From JBBSUX01 sp038234045 (GTDB lineage: Bacteria > Pseudomonadota > Gammaproteobacteria > Burkholderiales > Burkholderiaceae_C): a stretch of DNA of 7,478 nt. Location of the stretch: positions 1 through 7,478 of the forward strand of contig JBBSUX010000175.1 in assembly GCA_038234045.1 (NCBI GenBank), read 5' to 3'. The position numbers and the translations under genes are program-made. Under the pieces are notes generated by a model, which was not told the origin of the DNA, searched no databases, and was given only the letters and a program-made list of their open reading frames with translations. This document shows, piece by piece, positions 1 through 5,777 of this stretch (positions are counted from its first letter, which is position 1; each line of letters opens with the position of its first letter).

Positions 1-518
1 ATGAAGAGCGTGGTTCCTTCTTCCTCCCCCGGCTCGACATCCTGCGCACCGGCTTCGATGGCGGCGGTCTCGCCATCGGCATCGGCATTACTGCCCGGCT
101 GCGCAGGTTCTGCCTCGATCAACCCCACATGGTCGAAATCCCACGCCACCGAGCCAGACGTTCCGAGTTGGCCCTTGCGAAACAGCACCCGCATCTCGGG
201 CGCCGTGCGCTTTACGTTGTCGGTGAGGCATTCCACCATCACCGCCACCTGGTGCGGCGCAAAGCCTTCATACATCACATGCTCGAAGTGCGCCGCATCG
301 TCGCCGATGCCCGCCCCCTTCTTGATGGCGCGGTCCAGCGTTTCCTTGGGCATCGACACCTTGCGCGCCTGCTCGACCACCAGCCGCAGCCGGGCATTCG
401 ACGCCGGGTCGGACCCGCCGCGCGCTGCCACCATGATCTCCTTGGCCAGCTTGCCGAAGATGCGTCCACGCGCATCCGCGGCCTGTGCCTTGCCCTTCGC
501 TTTCCATTGCGCGCCCAT
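1..518 (-). CDS. yebC: YebC/TACO1-family protein (YeeN-like paralogue), 3' end beyond window
   Basis: The reverse strand encodes 172 residues from ATG at 518, starting MGAQWKAKGKAQAADARGRI, and runs off the left edge with no stop. Family members are about 235-245 residues, so roughly 65-70 are missing. The visible part holds the small N-terminal domain (about 1-72, with GRIFGKLAKEI and MPKETLDRAIKKGAG) and most of the following domain (EGFAPHQVAVMVECLTDNVKRT, SGSVAWDFDHVGLIE). The GAQDVEPGEEEG stretch is typical of the family. A good Shine-Dalgarno AAGGA (527-531) lies 8 bases before the ATG. The MGAQWK start resembles E. coli YeeN more than YebC (MAGHSKW). Such proteins were long annotated as transcriptional regulators (PmpR). 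Newer work on YebC and mitochondrial TACO1 supports a cytoplasmic role in relieving ribosome stalling at proline-rich stretches. Which role applies here cannot be read from the sequence. Transcribed divergently from the 691-1242 gene. Confidence 0.93.
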   Translation of the reverse strand, partial: MGAQWKAKGKAQAADARGRIFGKLAKEIMVAARGGSDPASNARLRLVVEQARKVSMPKETLDRAIKKGAGIGDDAAHFEHVMYEGFAPHQVAVMVECLTDNVKRTAPEMRVLFRKGQLGTSGSVAWDFDHVGLIEAEPAQPGSNADADGETAAIEAGAQDVEPGEEEGTTLF

Positions 519-690
519 GCTGCGTTTCCTTGATTGGTGTTGTAGTTGTGGTTGGTGAAGTGGCGGCGTCGAATGGACTGTCGCCGTCCGCGTAGTGTCT
601 TGCGTCGTGACCTCTTCCGCCATGCTTTTGGGCAACGATTATGCGAGCGGCTTTGACCGGCGCTTTCGCGCGGCCATCACAATCGTCCGA
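519..690. other. Divergent intergenic region between yebC and the hypothetical gene
   Basis: These 172 bp separate two divergent genes and must hold the yebC promoter, but no convincing -35/-10 pair stands out. The plus-strand reading frame of the right-hand gene stays open through part of it, to GTG at 595 and ATG at 622, so some of it could be coding if an upstream start is used. TTGACC at 653-658 followed 19 bases later by CACAAT at 678-683 is a weak promoter candidate for the right-hand gene. It would place transcription start almost at the ATG. Confidence 0.4.
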
Positions 691-1242
691 ATGTCCAAAA
701 AGAAACCCGAACCCGCGAATGCAAACCCGCCAGATTCAATGGCTGAAATAGATGGCAACGAGTCGCCAGGCGAATCCATCGATACCGACGCGCCCCTGCA
801 CGAAGACCGCCGTTGGCGCGACAACGGCTGGACGGCGCAGGTCATCAAGAACGAGGACGACGACGGCTGGGCCGTTTCGATGACGCCTGATGGTCAGAGC
901 GAGCCGGCTTTAATCGGCCCGTGGACGATGGGCCGCGACAAGAAGAACCCCAAGCCACTCGATACCACTGCCTTTCACACGCTCGTGAAAACCGCCGGCG
1001 AATTCGTGCGCCGGCAAGAGCAGCAACTGCACGCGTCATTGCACCGCAGCGTGGAGATAGCGCATGGCGACGGGCGTATCACGGTGACGCTGGATATTGA
1101 GCCCGATGAAGAAAACCCGCGCGCCACGTTGAGCGCGGTGGGTGCCGACGGTGCGCAGCTGGCGTCGCAGCGCGTACCACCCGGTTTCAACCTGACGCGC
1201 ACCTCAGCAGCGGCGTGGGCGCAAGCGGGGTTCGAGTCCTGA
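691..1242 (+). CDS. Conserved hypothetical protein, acidic, 183 aa
   Basis: I cannot assign a function. The protein is soluble, with no signal peptide or membrane segment. An acidic, low-complexity N-terminus (MSKKKPEPANANPPDSMAEI, to about residue 52) leads into a more structured part: EDRRWRDNGWTAQVIKNEDDDGWAV, then ALIGPWTMGRDKKNPKPLD, a helix with FVRRQEQQLHASLHRSVEI, and a beta-rich end with RITVTLDIEPDEENPRATLSAVG. The tryptophan-rich DNGWTA and GPWTMGRDKKNPKPLD patterns resemble small hypothetical proteins I recall from other Burkholderiales. The frame stays open upstream (GTG 595, ATG 622). I chose ATG 691 because the upstream residues look like translated intergenic sequence and MSKKKP is a usual hydrophilic start. 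No clear Shine-Dalgarno precedes 691. It is divergent from yebC and convergent with the molybdopterin gene, 63 bp away, so it is probably transcribed alone. Confidence 0.8.
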   Translation: MSKKKPEPANANPPDSMAEIDGNESPGESIDTDAPLHEDRRWRDNGWTAQVIKNEDDDGWAVSMTPDGQSEPALIGPWTMGRDKKNPKPLDTTAFHTLVKTAGEFVRRQEQQLHASLHRSVEIAHGDGRITVTLDIEPDEENPRATLSAVGADGAQLASQRVPPGFNLTRTSAAAWAQAGFES

Positions 1243-1305
1243 CGTGCGGCACCGCTGCATTCGCCGTCAGGCTTCCACTGAAGACTTCGTGATCAGGCAC
1301 CAGGT

Positions 1306-3045
1306 TCAGATCGGCATCCGGTAGCCGTAGAACTCGTGATCCTCGTTGTAGCCGCCTTGTCCGGCACCGAGGTCCTTGAAATCGTGAACGAATTCGATGG
1401 CCGAAATCCACTTCACCATCTTGAAGCCCAGCTCGTTTTCGCACCGCAGCCGAAGTGGTGCTCCATGCAGCACGCTGACCGCTGCGCCGTTCATCTCGTA
1501 AGCAAGAATCGTCAACGCGTGGCGCATGTTGCTGAGCTTGTGGACGTCGTAGTAGCGGCCAACATCGCCTCCGTCCGCGAATGAATAGAAAACCACATAG
1601 CGTGCACCGGCTGTAGGGCGTACCAGATCAACGAGTTGCCGCATGGATACGCCTCCCCACTTTGCCACGCCCGACCAACCCTGGATGCAGTAGTGCGTGG
1701 TGATCTGCTCTTGCTTGCCCATTGCCTGCAGCTCGGCCAGAGAAAAGCTTCGCGGGCGCTCCACGAGGCCATCGACTCGCAAGCGATATCCGGCAAAGTC
1801 GCTGGCGACCAAAGCGTCAAATTCGGATGAAGCGGGCATGGTGCCGTTAGGCCAGAAAAAGGGCGAGATGCCCTTTTCGGTCAACTGGCTGTTGGGCGAC
1901 CACCATTCAGCAAATCCTTTGAGCCATCCCACCATGAACTCTCCCGTCTTCTGAACCAGGCGCGCGTGGCGGATGGTGAACGGGGAAGCGCGCCACCAGA
2001 GCAGCCCGACCAGCGTGATCAGCGGGACAAACACCGCGAAGCCGCTCCAGGAGCTGTCGTGCACTCCTGCCCACATCATGTTCAAGCTGACACGTGCGGG
2101 GCCGGTCATGAAAACCAGCATCACATGCGCAAGGATAAAGAGGAGAAACCACCACAGCGCAATGAAGTGAATGGAGCGTGCGCGTTGTCGATTTACGACG
2201 CGGCCGACCCAGCCGATATGGTTGGAGATTGCCGGACTCTGCAGCAGCCCGGTGACGATGGAAGTGGGCGCCACAATGAACACCGTGGCGAAATACACCA
2301 GCTGCTGAAGGCTGTTGTACTGCGTCCAGCTGTGATCCGGCGGAAAAGTAAGCGAGAGATATTGCAGCGCTGTCGAGGCAGCGTTCGGGACCACTGCCCA
2401 GGTTGTCGGCACCAGCCGGCGCCATTGATCGGTAGCGAAGAGCAACACGTAGAAGGCAAGGCCGTTGAGCGTCCATAGCAGGTTGATCGAGAAGTGCCAC
2501 CAGCGGGCCAGGCCGATGGAGTGCCTGATCCCCGGAATGCCCAGCCAGCCGGGAATCGTGACCGAATCGTCCTTGGCGGTCCAGACACGCTCCGTAGGCA
2601 CGGGTTTCTGAAAACGAAACCAGTCTGTACCCGGGGTGCAGTCGCGTTTCCAGTACAACCGCGGATGGTCGGCGAGAATCTGGATGCCCGAGCGGACAAT
2701 GAATGTCATCAGAAGCAGGTTCAGAAAGTGCTGGGCTCGCAGCCAGAGCGGGAACCCGGAAGTGACCGCCGCAACCGAGGTTGGCGCACCGGGATAGCGA
2801 GCTATGAATGCCTGCACGCCAGGCAGCTCGCGCAAGGCTTGCGCAACGGCGATCCCGACTACCAGCAATAGCAAAGCGATCGGCAACACCCACAGGATGT
2901 TGTACCAACGCTTGCCCAAGCGGACACGGGGAATGATTCCCTCTTGTGCCGGGAGCCAATGGCTCAGCTGGATCCGGTCCTCTGCTGCGGACAGCGCTGC
3001 TGCAACAGGGTCGTGAAAAAGAGGGGGAACGCCGGTTTGTTTCAT
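1306..3045 (-). CDS. Fusion of a cytochrome b-like membrane domain with a sulfite oxidase/YedY-type molybdopterin domain
   Basis: A complete 579-residue protein with two parts. Residues 1-355 form a membrane domain with about six helices (near 47-70, 101-124, 182-204, 247-268, 292-313 and 335-351), like the b561/Ni-Fe-hydrogenase cytochrome b group. Likely haem ligands are H106, H184, H293 and H307. Residues about 400-579 are an oxidoreductase molybdopterin-binding domain: LRVDGLVERPRSFSLAEL, then HYCIQGWSGVAKWGGV with C453 as the expected Mo-coordinating cysteine, then TILAYEMNGAAVSVLHGAPL and ENELGFKMVKWISAIEFV. This resembles MsrP (YedY) and its haem subunit MsrQ joined in one chain, though MsrQ homology is not claimed. 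There is no Tat signal. Positively charged loops (RVRLGKRW; GRVVNRQRARS) suggest both termini lie in the cytoplasm. It presumably moves electrons between membrane haem or quinone and a Mo-cofactor site; the substrate is unknown. No cofactor-synthesis gene is adjacent. The ribosome-binding site before the ATG is weak. Confidence 0.9.
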   Translation of the reverse strand: MKQTGVPPLFHDPVAAALSAAEDRIQLSHWLPAQEGIIPRVRLGKRWYNILWVLPIALLLLVVGIAVAQALRELPGVQAFIARYPGAPTSVAAVTSGFPLWLRAQHFLNLLLMTFIVRSGIQILADHPRLYWKRDCTPGTDWFRFQKPVPTERVWTAKDDSVTIPGWLGIPGIRHSIGLARWWHFSINLLWTLNGLAFYVLLFATDQWRRLVPTTWAVVPNAASTALQYLSLTFPPDHSWTQYNSLQQLVYFATVFIVAPTSIVTGLLQSPAISNHIGWVGRVVNRQRARSIHFIALWWFLLFILAHVMLVFMTGPARVSLNMMWAGVHDSSWSGFAVFVPLITLVGLLWWRASPFTIRHARLVQKTGEFMVGWLKGFAEWWSPNSQLTEKGISPFFWPNGTMPASSEFDALVASDFAGYRLRVDGLVERPRSFSLAELQAMGKQEQITTHYCIQGWSGVAKWGGVSMRQLVDLVRPTAGARYVVFYSFADGGDVGRYYDVHKLSNMRHALTILAYEMNGAAVSVLHGAPLRLRCENELGFKMVKWISAIEFVHDFKDLGAGQGGYNEDHEFYGYRMPI

Positions 3046-3242
3046 TGCATCGATTCCAGTGATGACAGCGCGAAGACTCCATCAACGGGATACGACCGTA
3101 ATTTAGTGGCGCACCTTGTTAGACAAGCCTTGCTGACATGGTTCATCGTGCTGCGGCGCAGTGAGGTAGCGAAACTTCGCTTCTGAGCACGGTGGCCGCT
3201 GCTTCGGGTCAGTCGATCAGGTGCGACAGCAGCAGTGCCAAT

Positions 3243-3300
3243 GCGCTACAAATAAAGAAGCTAGTAGCGCTTGATAAGCAAAGCCTTGACCCCGATTCAG
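3243..3300. repeat. Degenerate copy of a Comamonadaceae-type intergenic repeat
   Basis: The segment begins with the arm GCGCTAC (3243-3249), has a 14-base A-rich loop, then the perfect inverted arm GTAGCGC (3264-3270). It continues TTGATAAGCAAAG. The order A-rich tract, GCTAnTAGCGCTTGAT, AAGC resembles an AT-rich interspersed repeat (core GCTAGCGCTT followed by AAGCGCTAG) that I recall as scattered between genes in Comamonadaceae. The match is from memory, not from alignment, and the right half is decayed. The locally lower GC content fits an intergenic repeat. It does not look like a good rho-independent terminator, because the loop is long and there is no T-run. Confidence 0.35.
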
Positions 3301-3307
3301 TTCGCAG

Positions 3308-3424
3308 TCAAAAGCTGTCAATGCGCACACCCACCCAGGGCACCGTGGCGTTAGGTGCGGCAAGTACATCGTCTACCGAACATTCACCGGGCTCAGATTT
3401 CATCAGCCAGTAACGGCGGGGTAC
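3308..3424 (-). pseudogene. Truncated relic of an EVE-domain protein gene (N-terminal ~34 codons)
   Basis: On the minus strand, residues encoded from 3424 down to 3323 read VPRRYWLMKSEPGECSVDDV and then LAAPNATVPWVGVR. This is the conserved beginning of EVE-domain proteins of the PUA/ASCH-like fold, which bind modified nucleic-acid bases. Intact members usually continue with NYQARNFMRD after GVR and are about 150-160 residues. Here the match stops at GVR, and the frame ends four codons later (IDSF, stop at 3310-3308). No remainder is visible downstream in any frame I read. The codon where a start would be expected reads GTA, so it probably cannot start normally. The frame is open upstream into the lipoprotein gene, but that is overlap by chance. 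I read it as the 5' stump of a deleted or partly copied gene. A small functional peptide is possible but unlikely. Confidence 0.75.
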
Positions 3425-3465
3425 GCCGCAGTCAGCGCTCGCGTTGTGTGAATCTAAGACCGGGT

Positions 3466-4392
3466 TCACTGCAGTGCTCCAGTGTCGATCCGGAACACGA
3501 ATGGGAACCGCGTCGCCCAGTGCTGGTACTTCTGCGTGCCCGATTCCGAGAGTCCCCAAAGCTCACCATTCGCATCCACGGCCAGGTCTTCCAGGCCCGG
3601 CACCATCGCGTATTCGGCTTGCACAGCGCCAGTCCGGCGATCCAGCCGGTACAGCGTGCCAAACTTGCTGTTGCTAGACGATGTCCAGACATGCTGGCCG
3701 TCATGGTCAAACGCGGCGCCCTGGGCCGATAGCGGCACGGGGATGGATTCAATTGCCACGTCTTCGTGCACCGTCTGGCCGTCAAAACGATCGAAAACGC
3801 TCAACGGTAGGCGGAACATGCGGGCCTTTTCTGGCTGATCTTTGGTCCATGTGCCGATCCAGGCATCGGTGCCGTCGAAGCTGGCAAAAGAGCCGCGCAG
3901 TAGGCCGGTGATCTTCACCGTCTTCATGGCGCCAGCCGAGCTCCCCGCGGTAAAGGCGCGATCAAGGTCGATCAGGAACAGCTCACGCGTGTCGGCCAGC
4001 AGCAGCCGTCCGTTGCCCACATACGCCAGCCCGCCGGAATGCGTGCAGGTGCCCGGCGGAACCGCAAAGCTGCCCGTGGTGGCCCCCGATTTCATGGCGA
4101 TACGGAACACGCGACACGGGCCGGTGTTGGCTTTCAGGTCGGGCGTGGGCAGATAACTGCTGATGAGAAGATCGTTGCCTGCCGTAGTGAGGCCCTGCGG
4201 CACATAGCCATCGTGGATGGCGGGTGTGTAGATGCGGTTGACGAGCGCCTGCGCATTCGGAATGTCGGCATCGGCCGTCACGGCGGCGAGGTAGGCAGGT
4301 GCAGTTCCCATCGGCGCCGAAGCGTGCGGTGGCGTGGCTGCGCATCCGGCGATCGCCAGCGTCAAAAAGAGGGTCAGCGTGCTTCTGCGCAT
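3466..4392 (-). CDS. Putative lipoprotein with beta-propeller-like repeats
   Basis: A complete 308-residue protein. The N-terminus MRRSTLTLFLTLAIAGC is a lipoprotein signal peptide with lipobox IAGC, so C17 should be lipidated after cleavage. Alanine at +2 (no aspartate) favours delivery to the outer membrane. The mature part has five or more blade-like segments, near 63-80 (VPQGLTTAGNDLLISSYLP), 118-145 (HSGGLAYVGNGRLLLADTRE), 165-196, 222-253 (AQGAAFDHDGQHVWTSSSNS) and 265-285 (GLEDLAVDANGELWGLSESG). Each pairs a G-x-A/F strand with a DG/GN turn and a W/L-x-x-S strand, as in NHL- or SMP-30-like propellers. C93 and C116 could form a disulfide. I recognise no catalytic motif; a periplasmic binding or scaffold role is only a guess. 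The start fits the signal peptide although no strong Shine-Dalgarno is visible. It is divergent from glyQ and probably monocistronic. Confidence 0.85.
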   Translation of the reverse strand: MRRSTLTLFLTLAIAGCAATPPHASAPMGTAPAYLAAVTADADIPNAQALVNRIYTPAIHDGYVPQGLTTAGNDLLISSYLPTPDLKANTGPCRVFRIAMKSGATTGSFAVPPGTCTHSGGLAYVGNGRLLLADTRELFLIDLDRAFTAGSSAGAMKTVKITGLLRGSFASFDGTDAWIGTWTKDQPEKARMFRLPLSVFDRFDGQTVHEDVAIESIPVPLSAQGAAFDHDGQHVWTSSSNSKFGTLYRLDRRTGAVQAEYAMVPGLEDLAVDANGELWGLSESGTQKYQHWATRFPFVFRIDTGALQ

Positions 4393-4410
4393 GGTGGGAC
4401 GTCCGGTAGG

Positions 4411-4439
4411 TGTTCAGACGATAGCCGCAAACGTAAAAT
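4411..4439 (+). promoter_or_regulatory. Candidate glyQ promoter
   Basis: TAAAAT at 4434-4439 matches five of six -10 consensus bases. TGTTCA at 4411-4416, 17 bp upstream, is a poor -35 (three of six). If used, transcription would start near 4446 and leave a leader of about 100 nt before glyQ. It lies in the 153-bp gap shared with the divergent lipoprotein gene. No T-box-like or other structured leader is evident; the only small hairpin is CATGG/CCATG at 4440-4454. Confidence 0.3.
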
Positions 4440-4545
4440 CATGGGTTCGCCATGCCTGCGCTGCACGTGCTCGCATCTTTCTGCGGTGTCATGCACGCCG
4501 GCTTGTGCTGCTTATTCTTTTTCGCCTCTTCTGTCCACCTCATCC

Positions 4546-5451
4546 ATGTTGACCTTCCAGCAGATCATTCTGAAACTCCAGACCTACTGGGCCGATCAAG
4601 GTTGCGCGCTTTTGCAGCCTTACGACATGGAAGTCGGGGCGGGAACCTCCCACACCGCCACTTTCCTGCGTGCCCTCGGGCCTGAGCCGTGGAAGGCTGC
4701 TTATGTGCAGCCGAGCCGCCGCCCGAAGGACGGCCGCTATGGCGAAAACCCCAACCGTCTGCAGCATTACTACCAATATCAGGTGGTGCTGAAACCCGCG
4801 CCAGCGAACATCCTCGAGTTGTATCTCGGCTCGCTCGAAGCGCTGGGTTTCGACCTGAAGAAGAACGATATCCGCTTCGTGGAAGACGACTGGGAGAACC
4901 CCACGCTTGGCGCCTGGGGGCTGGGCTGGGAGGTGTGGCTGAACGGCATGGAAGTGACGCAGTTCACCTACTTCCAGCAAGTGGGCGGAATCGACTGCAA
5001 ACCCGCCACCGGCGAAATCACCTACGGTCTGGAGCGTTTGGCCATGTACCTTCAGGGCGTCGATAACGTCTACAACCTGACCTGGACCGAAGGCCTCAGC
5101 TACGGTGATGTGTACAAGCAGAACGAGGTGGAGCAGTCCACCTACAACTTCGAGCATGCGGACGCCGATTTCCTCTTCACCGCCTTCAGTGCGCACGAGA
5201 AGCAGGCCCAGCATTTGATGGAGGCGCAGCTCGCGCTGCCGGCCTACGAACAGGTGTTGAAAGCCGCGCACAGCTTCAACTTGCTGGATGCGCGCGGCGC
5301 CATCAGCGTGACCGAACGCGCTGCCTACATCGGCCGCATTCGCAACCTGGCCCGCGCCGTTGCGCGCAGTTACTACGAGAGCCGCGAGCGTTTGGGCTTT
5401 CCGATGGCGCCGCGCGAGTGGGTCGAGCAGATGGCGAAGAAGACGGCTTGA
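4546..5451 (+). CDS. glyQ: Glycyl-tRNA synthetase alpha subunit
   Basis: A complete 301-residue protein (E. coli GlyQ is 303). It is the catalytic subunit of the bacterial alpha2beta2 glycyl-tRNA synthetase, which activates glycine with ATP and charges tRNA-Gly in the cytoplasm. It starts MLTFQQIILKLQTYWADQGC. Class II features are present: the motif-2 region AAYVQPSRRPKDGRYGENPN through HYYQYQVVLKP (about 51-84), the central FVEDDWENPTLGAWGLGWEV (111-130), MEVTQFTYFQQVGG, and motif 3 GEITYGLERLAMYLQG (156-171). It ends with RERLGFPMAPREWVEQMAKK. The reading frame is open far upstream through the lipoprotein gene, but homology starts at MLTFQQ, fixing ATG 4546. There is no Shine-Dalgarno; the preceding 30 or so bases are pyrimidine-rich. 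Its partner glyS, usually next to it, begins 778 bp after the glyQ stop because a toxin-antitoxin pair lies between. Confidence 0.98.
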   Translation: MLTFQQIILKLQTYWADQGCALLQPYDMEVGAGTSHTATFLRALGPEPWKAAYVQPSRRPKDGRYGENPNRLQHYYQYQVVLKPAPANILELYLGSLEALGFDLKKNDIRFVEDDWENPTLGAWGLGWEVWLNGMEVTQFTYFQQVGGIDCKPATGEITYGLERLAMYLQGVDNVYNLTWTEGLSYGDVYKQNEVEQSTYNFEHADADFLFTAFSAHEKQAQHLMEAQLALPAYEQVLKAAHSFNLLDARGAISVTERAAYIGRIRNLARAVARSYYESRERLGFPMAPREWVEQMAKKTA

Positions 5452-5453
5452 TA

Positions 5454-5492
5454 TTTACGCTACGGTAAAATGTAGATACGCGTAGATACATT
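5454..5492 (+). promoter_or_regulatory. Putative operator/promoter of the toxin-antitoxin pair
   Basis: Two repeat structures fill the short gap between the glyQ stop and the antitoxin gene. The first is an inverted repeat, TTTAC (5454-5458) and GTAAA (5465-5469), overlapping a -10-like TAAAAT (5466-5471). The second is a direct repeat of GTAGATAC (5472-5479 and 5482-5489), one helical turn apart. It is centred on the palindrome TACGCGTA (5477-5484) with outer arms TGTA and TACA. Antitoxins of the AbrB fold usually bind such sites as dimers and repress their own operon with the toxin. A good -35 at normal distance from TAAAAT is not visible, so the exact promoter is uncertain. A strong Shine-Dalgarno, AAAGGG (5493-5498), follows 5 bases before the antitoxin ATG. 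Confidence 0.55.
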
Positions 5493-5503
5493 AAAGGGTC
5501 GTC

Positions 5504-5761
5504 ATGGAATTACAGATCGGGAAATGGGGAAACAGCCTCGCACTGCGGTTGCCGGTAGCCCTTGCCAAGCAGGCGGGGCTGCGCGAAGGTAGCCGTGTCG
5601 AGGCGGACATCACTGCGGAGCGCGAGTTACGCCTTGTGAAATCGGGTGGCCCGGCGTCAAAGACGTCCCGCGCCGAACTTGCTGCGGAGCTGAGTCGCAT
5701 GCACAAGGAGTGGCCGATGGGTCGGTCGGTGGTGCGCTGGATGCGCGACCAAGGCTACTGA
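5504..5761 (+). CDS. vapB: AbrB/MazE-fold antitoxin of a type II toxin-antitoxin pair
   Basis: A complete 85-residue protein. Residues 1-47 (MELQIGKWGNSLALRLPVAL, AKQAGLREGSRVEADITAER, ELRLVKS) form the swapped-hairpin AbrB/SpoVT DNA-binding domain, with the usual W-G-N-S and R-L-P core. The C-terminal tail (about 50-85, with ELAAELSRMHKEW and RWMRDQGY) is the expected toxin-binding part. It should neutralise the PIN toxin encoded next and repress the operon at the repeats just upstream. Shine-Dalgarno AAAGGG lies 5 bases before the ATG. The stop is 16 bp before the toxin start, the usual antitoxin-first order. The fold is shared by MazE- and VapB-type antitoxins. I use vapB because the partner is a PIN toxin, not MazF. 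Its position inside the glyQ-glyS locus is the unusual point. Confidence 0.88.
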   Translation: MELQIGKWGNSLALRLPVALAKQAGLREGSRVEADITAERELRLVKSGGPASKTSRAELAAELSRMHKEWPMGRSVVRWMRDQGY

Positions 5762-5777
5762 TCAAAGGTCTGGCGCA

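Larger units (their letters stand above)
3046..3465. other. 420-bp stretch without an intact gene
   Basis: This lies between the start of the molybdopterin gene and the stop of the lipoprotein gene, both on the minus strand. It should hold the molybdopterin-gene promoter. The only candidate I see on that strand is TTGTCT (3126-3121) with TAAATT (3105-3100), 15 bp apart, which is weak. It also contains a degenerate repeat-like segment (about 3243-3300) and the EVE gene relic (3308-3424). From about 3127 to 3242 I see nothing recognisable. Confidence 0.55.

Noticed and set aside
1243..1305. Bidirectional terminator between the two convergent genes
   Set aside because: The gap contains only a short GAAGACTTC near-palindrome with no GC-rich stem or T-run, so a rho-independent terminator is not supported.
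1966..2478. 170-codon plus-strand open frame inside the molybdopterin gene
   Set aside because: It is antisense to a membrane-domain coding region with good homology. The composition (many H, R, Q, P) is that of a shadow frame.
1907..3085. 392-codon minus-strand open frame overlapping the molybdopterin gene
   Set aside because: It is a shifted frame of the 1306-3045 gene in GC-rich DNA. Its translation is rich in Arg, Ser, Pro and Ala with no recognisable domain, while the other frame shows clear family motifs.
4440..4454. CATGG/CCATG hairpin in the glyQ leader as a riboswitch or attenuator
   Set aside because: A single 5-bp stem without conserved surroundings. T-box control of glyQ is not expected in betaproteobacteria and no specifier or antiterminator motif is visible.
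4039..4545. In-frame upstream extension of glyQ to an earlier start
   Set aside because: The extension runs through the divergent lipoprotein gene and has no homology. GlyQ similarity starts exactly at MLTFQQ.
4540..5271. 243-codon minus-strand open frame opposite glyQ
   Set aside because: It mirrors glyQ codons and lacks domain features or a plausible ribosome-binding site.
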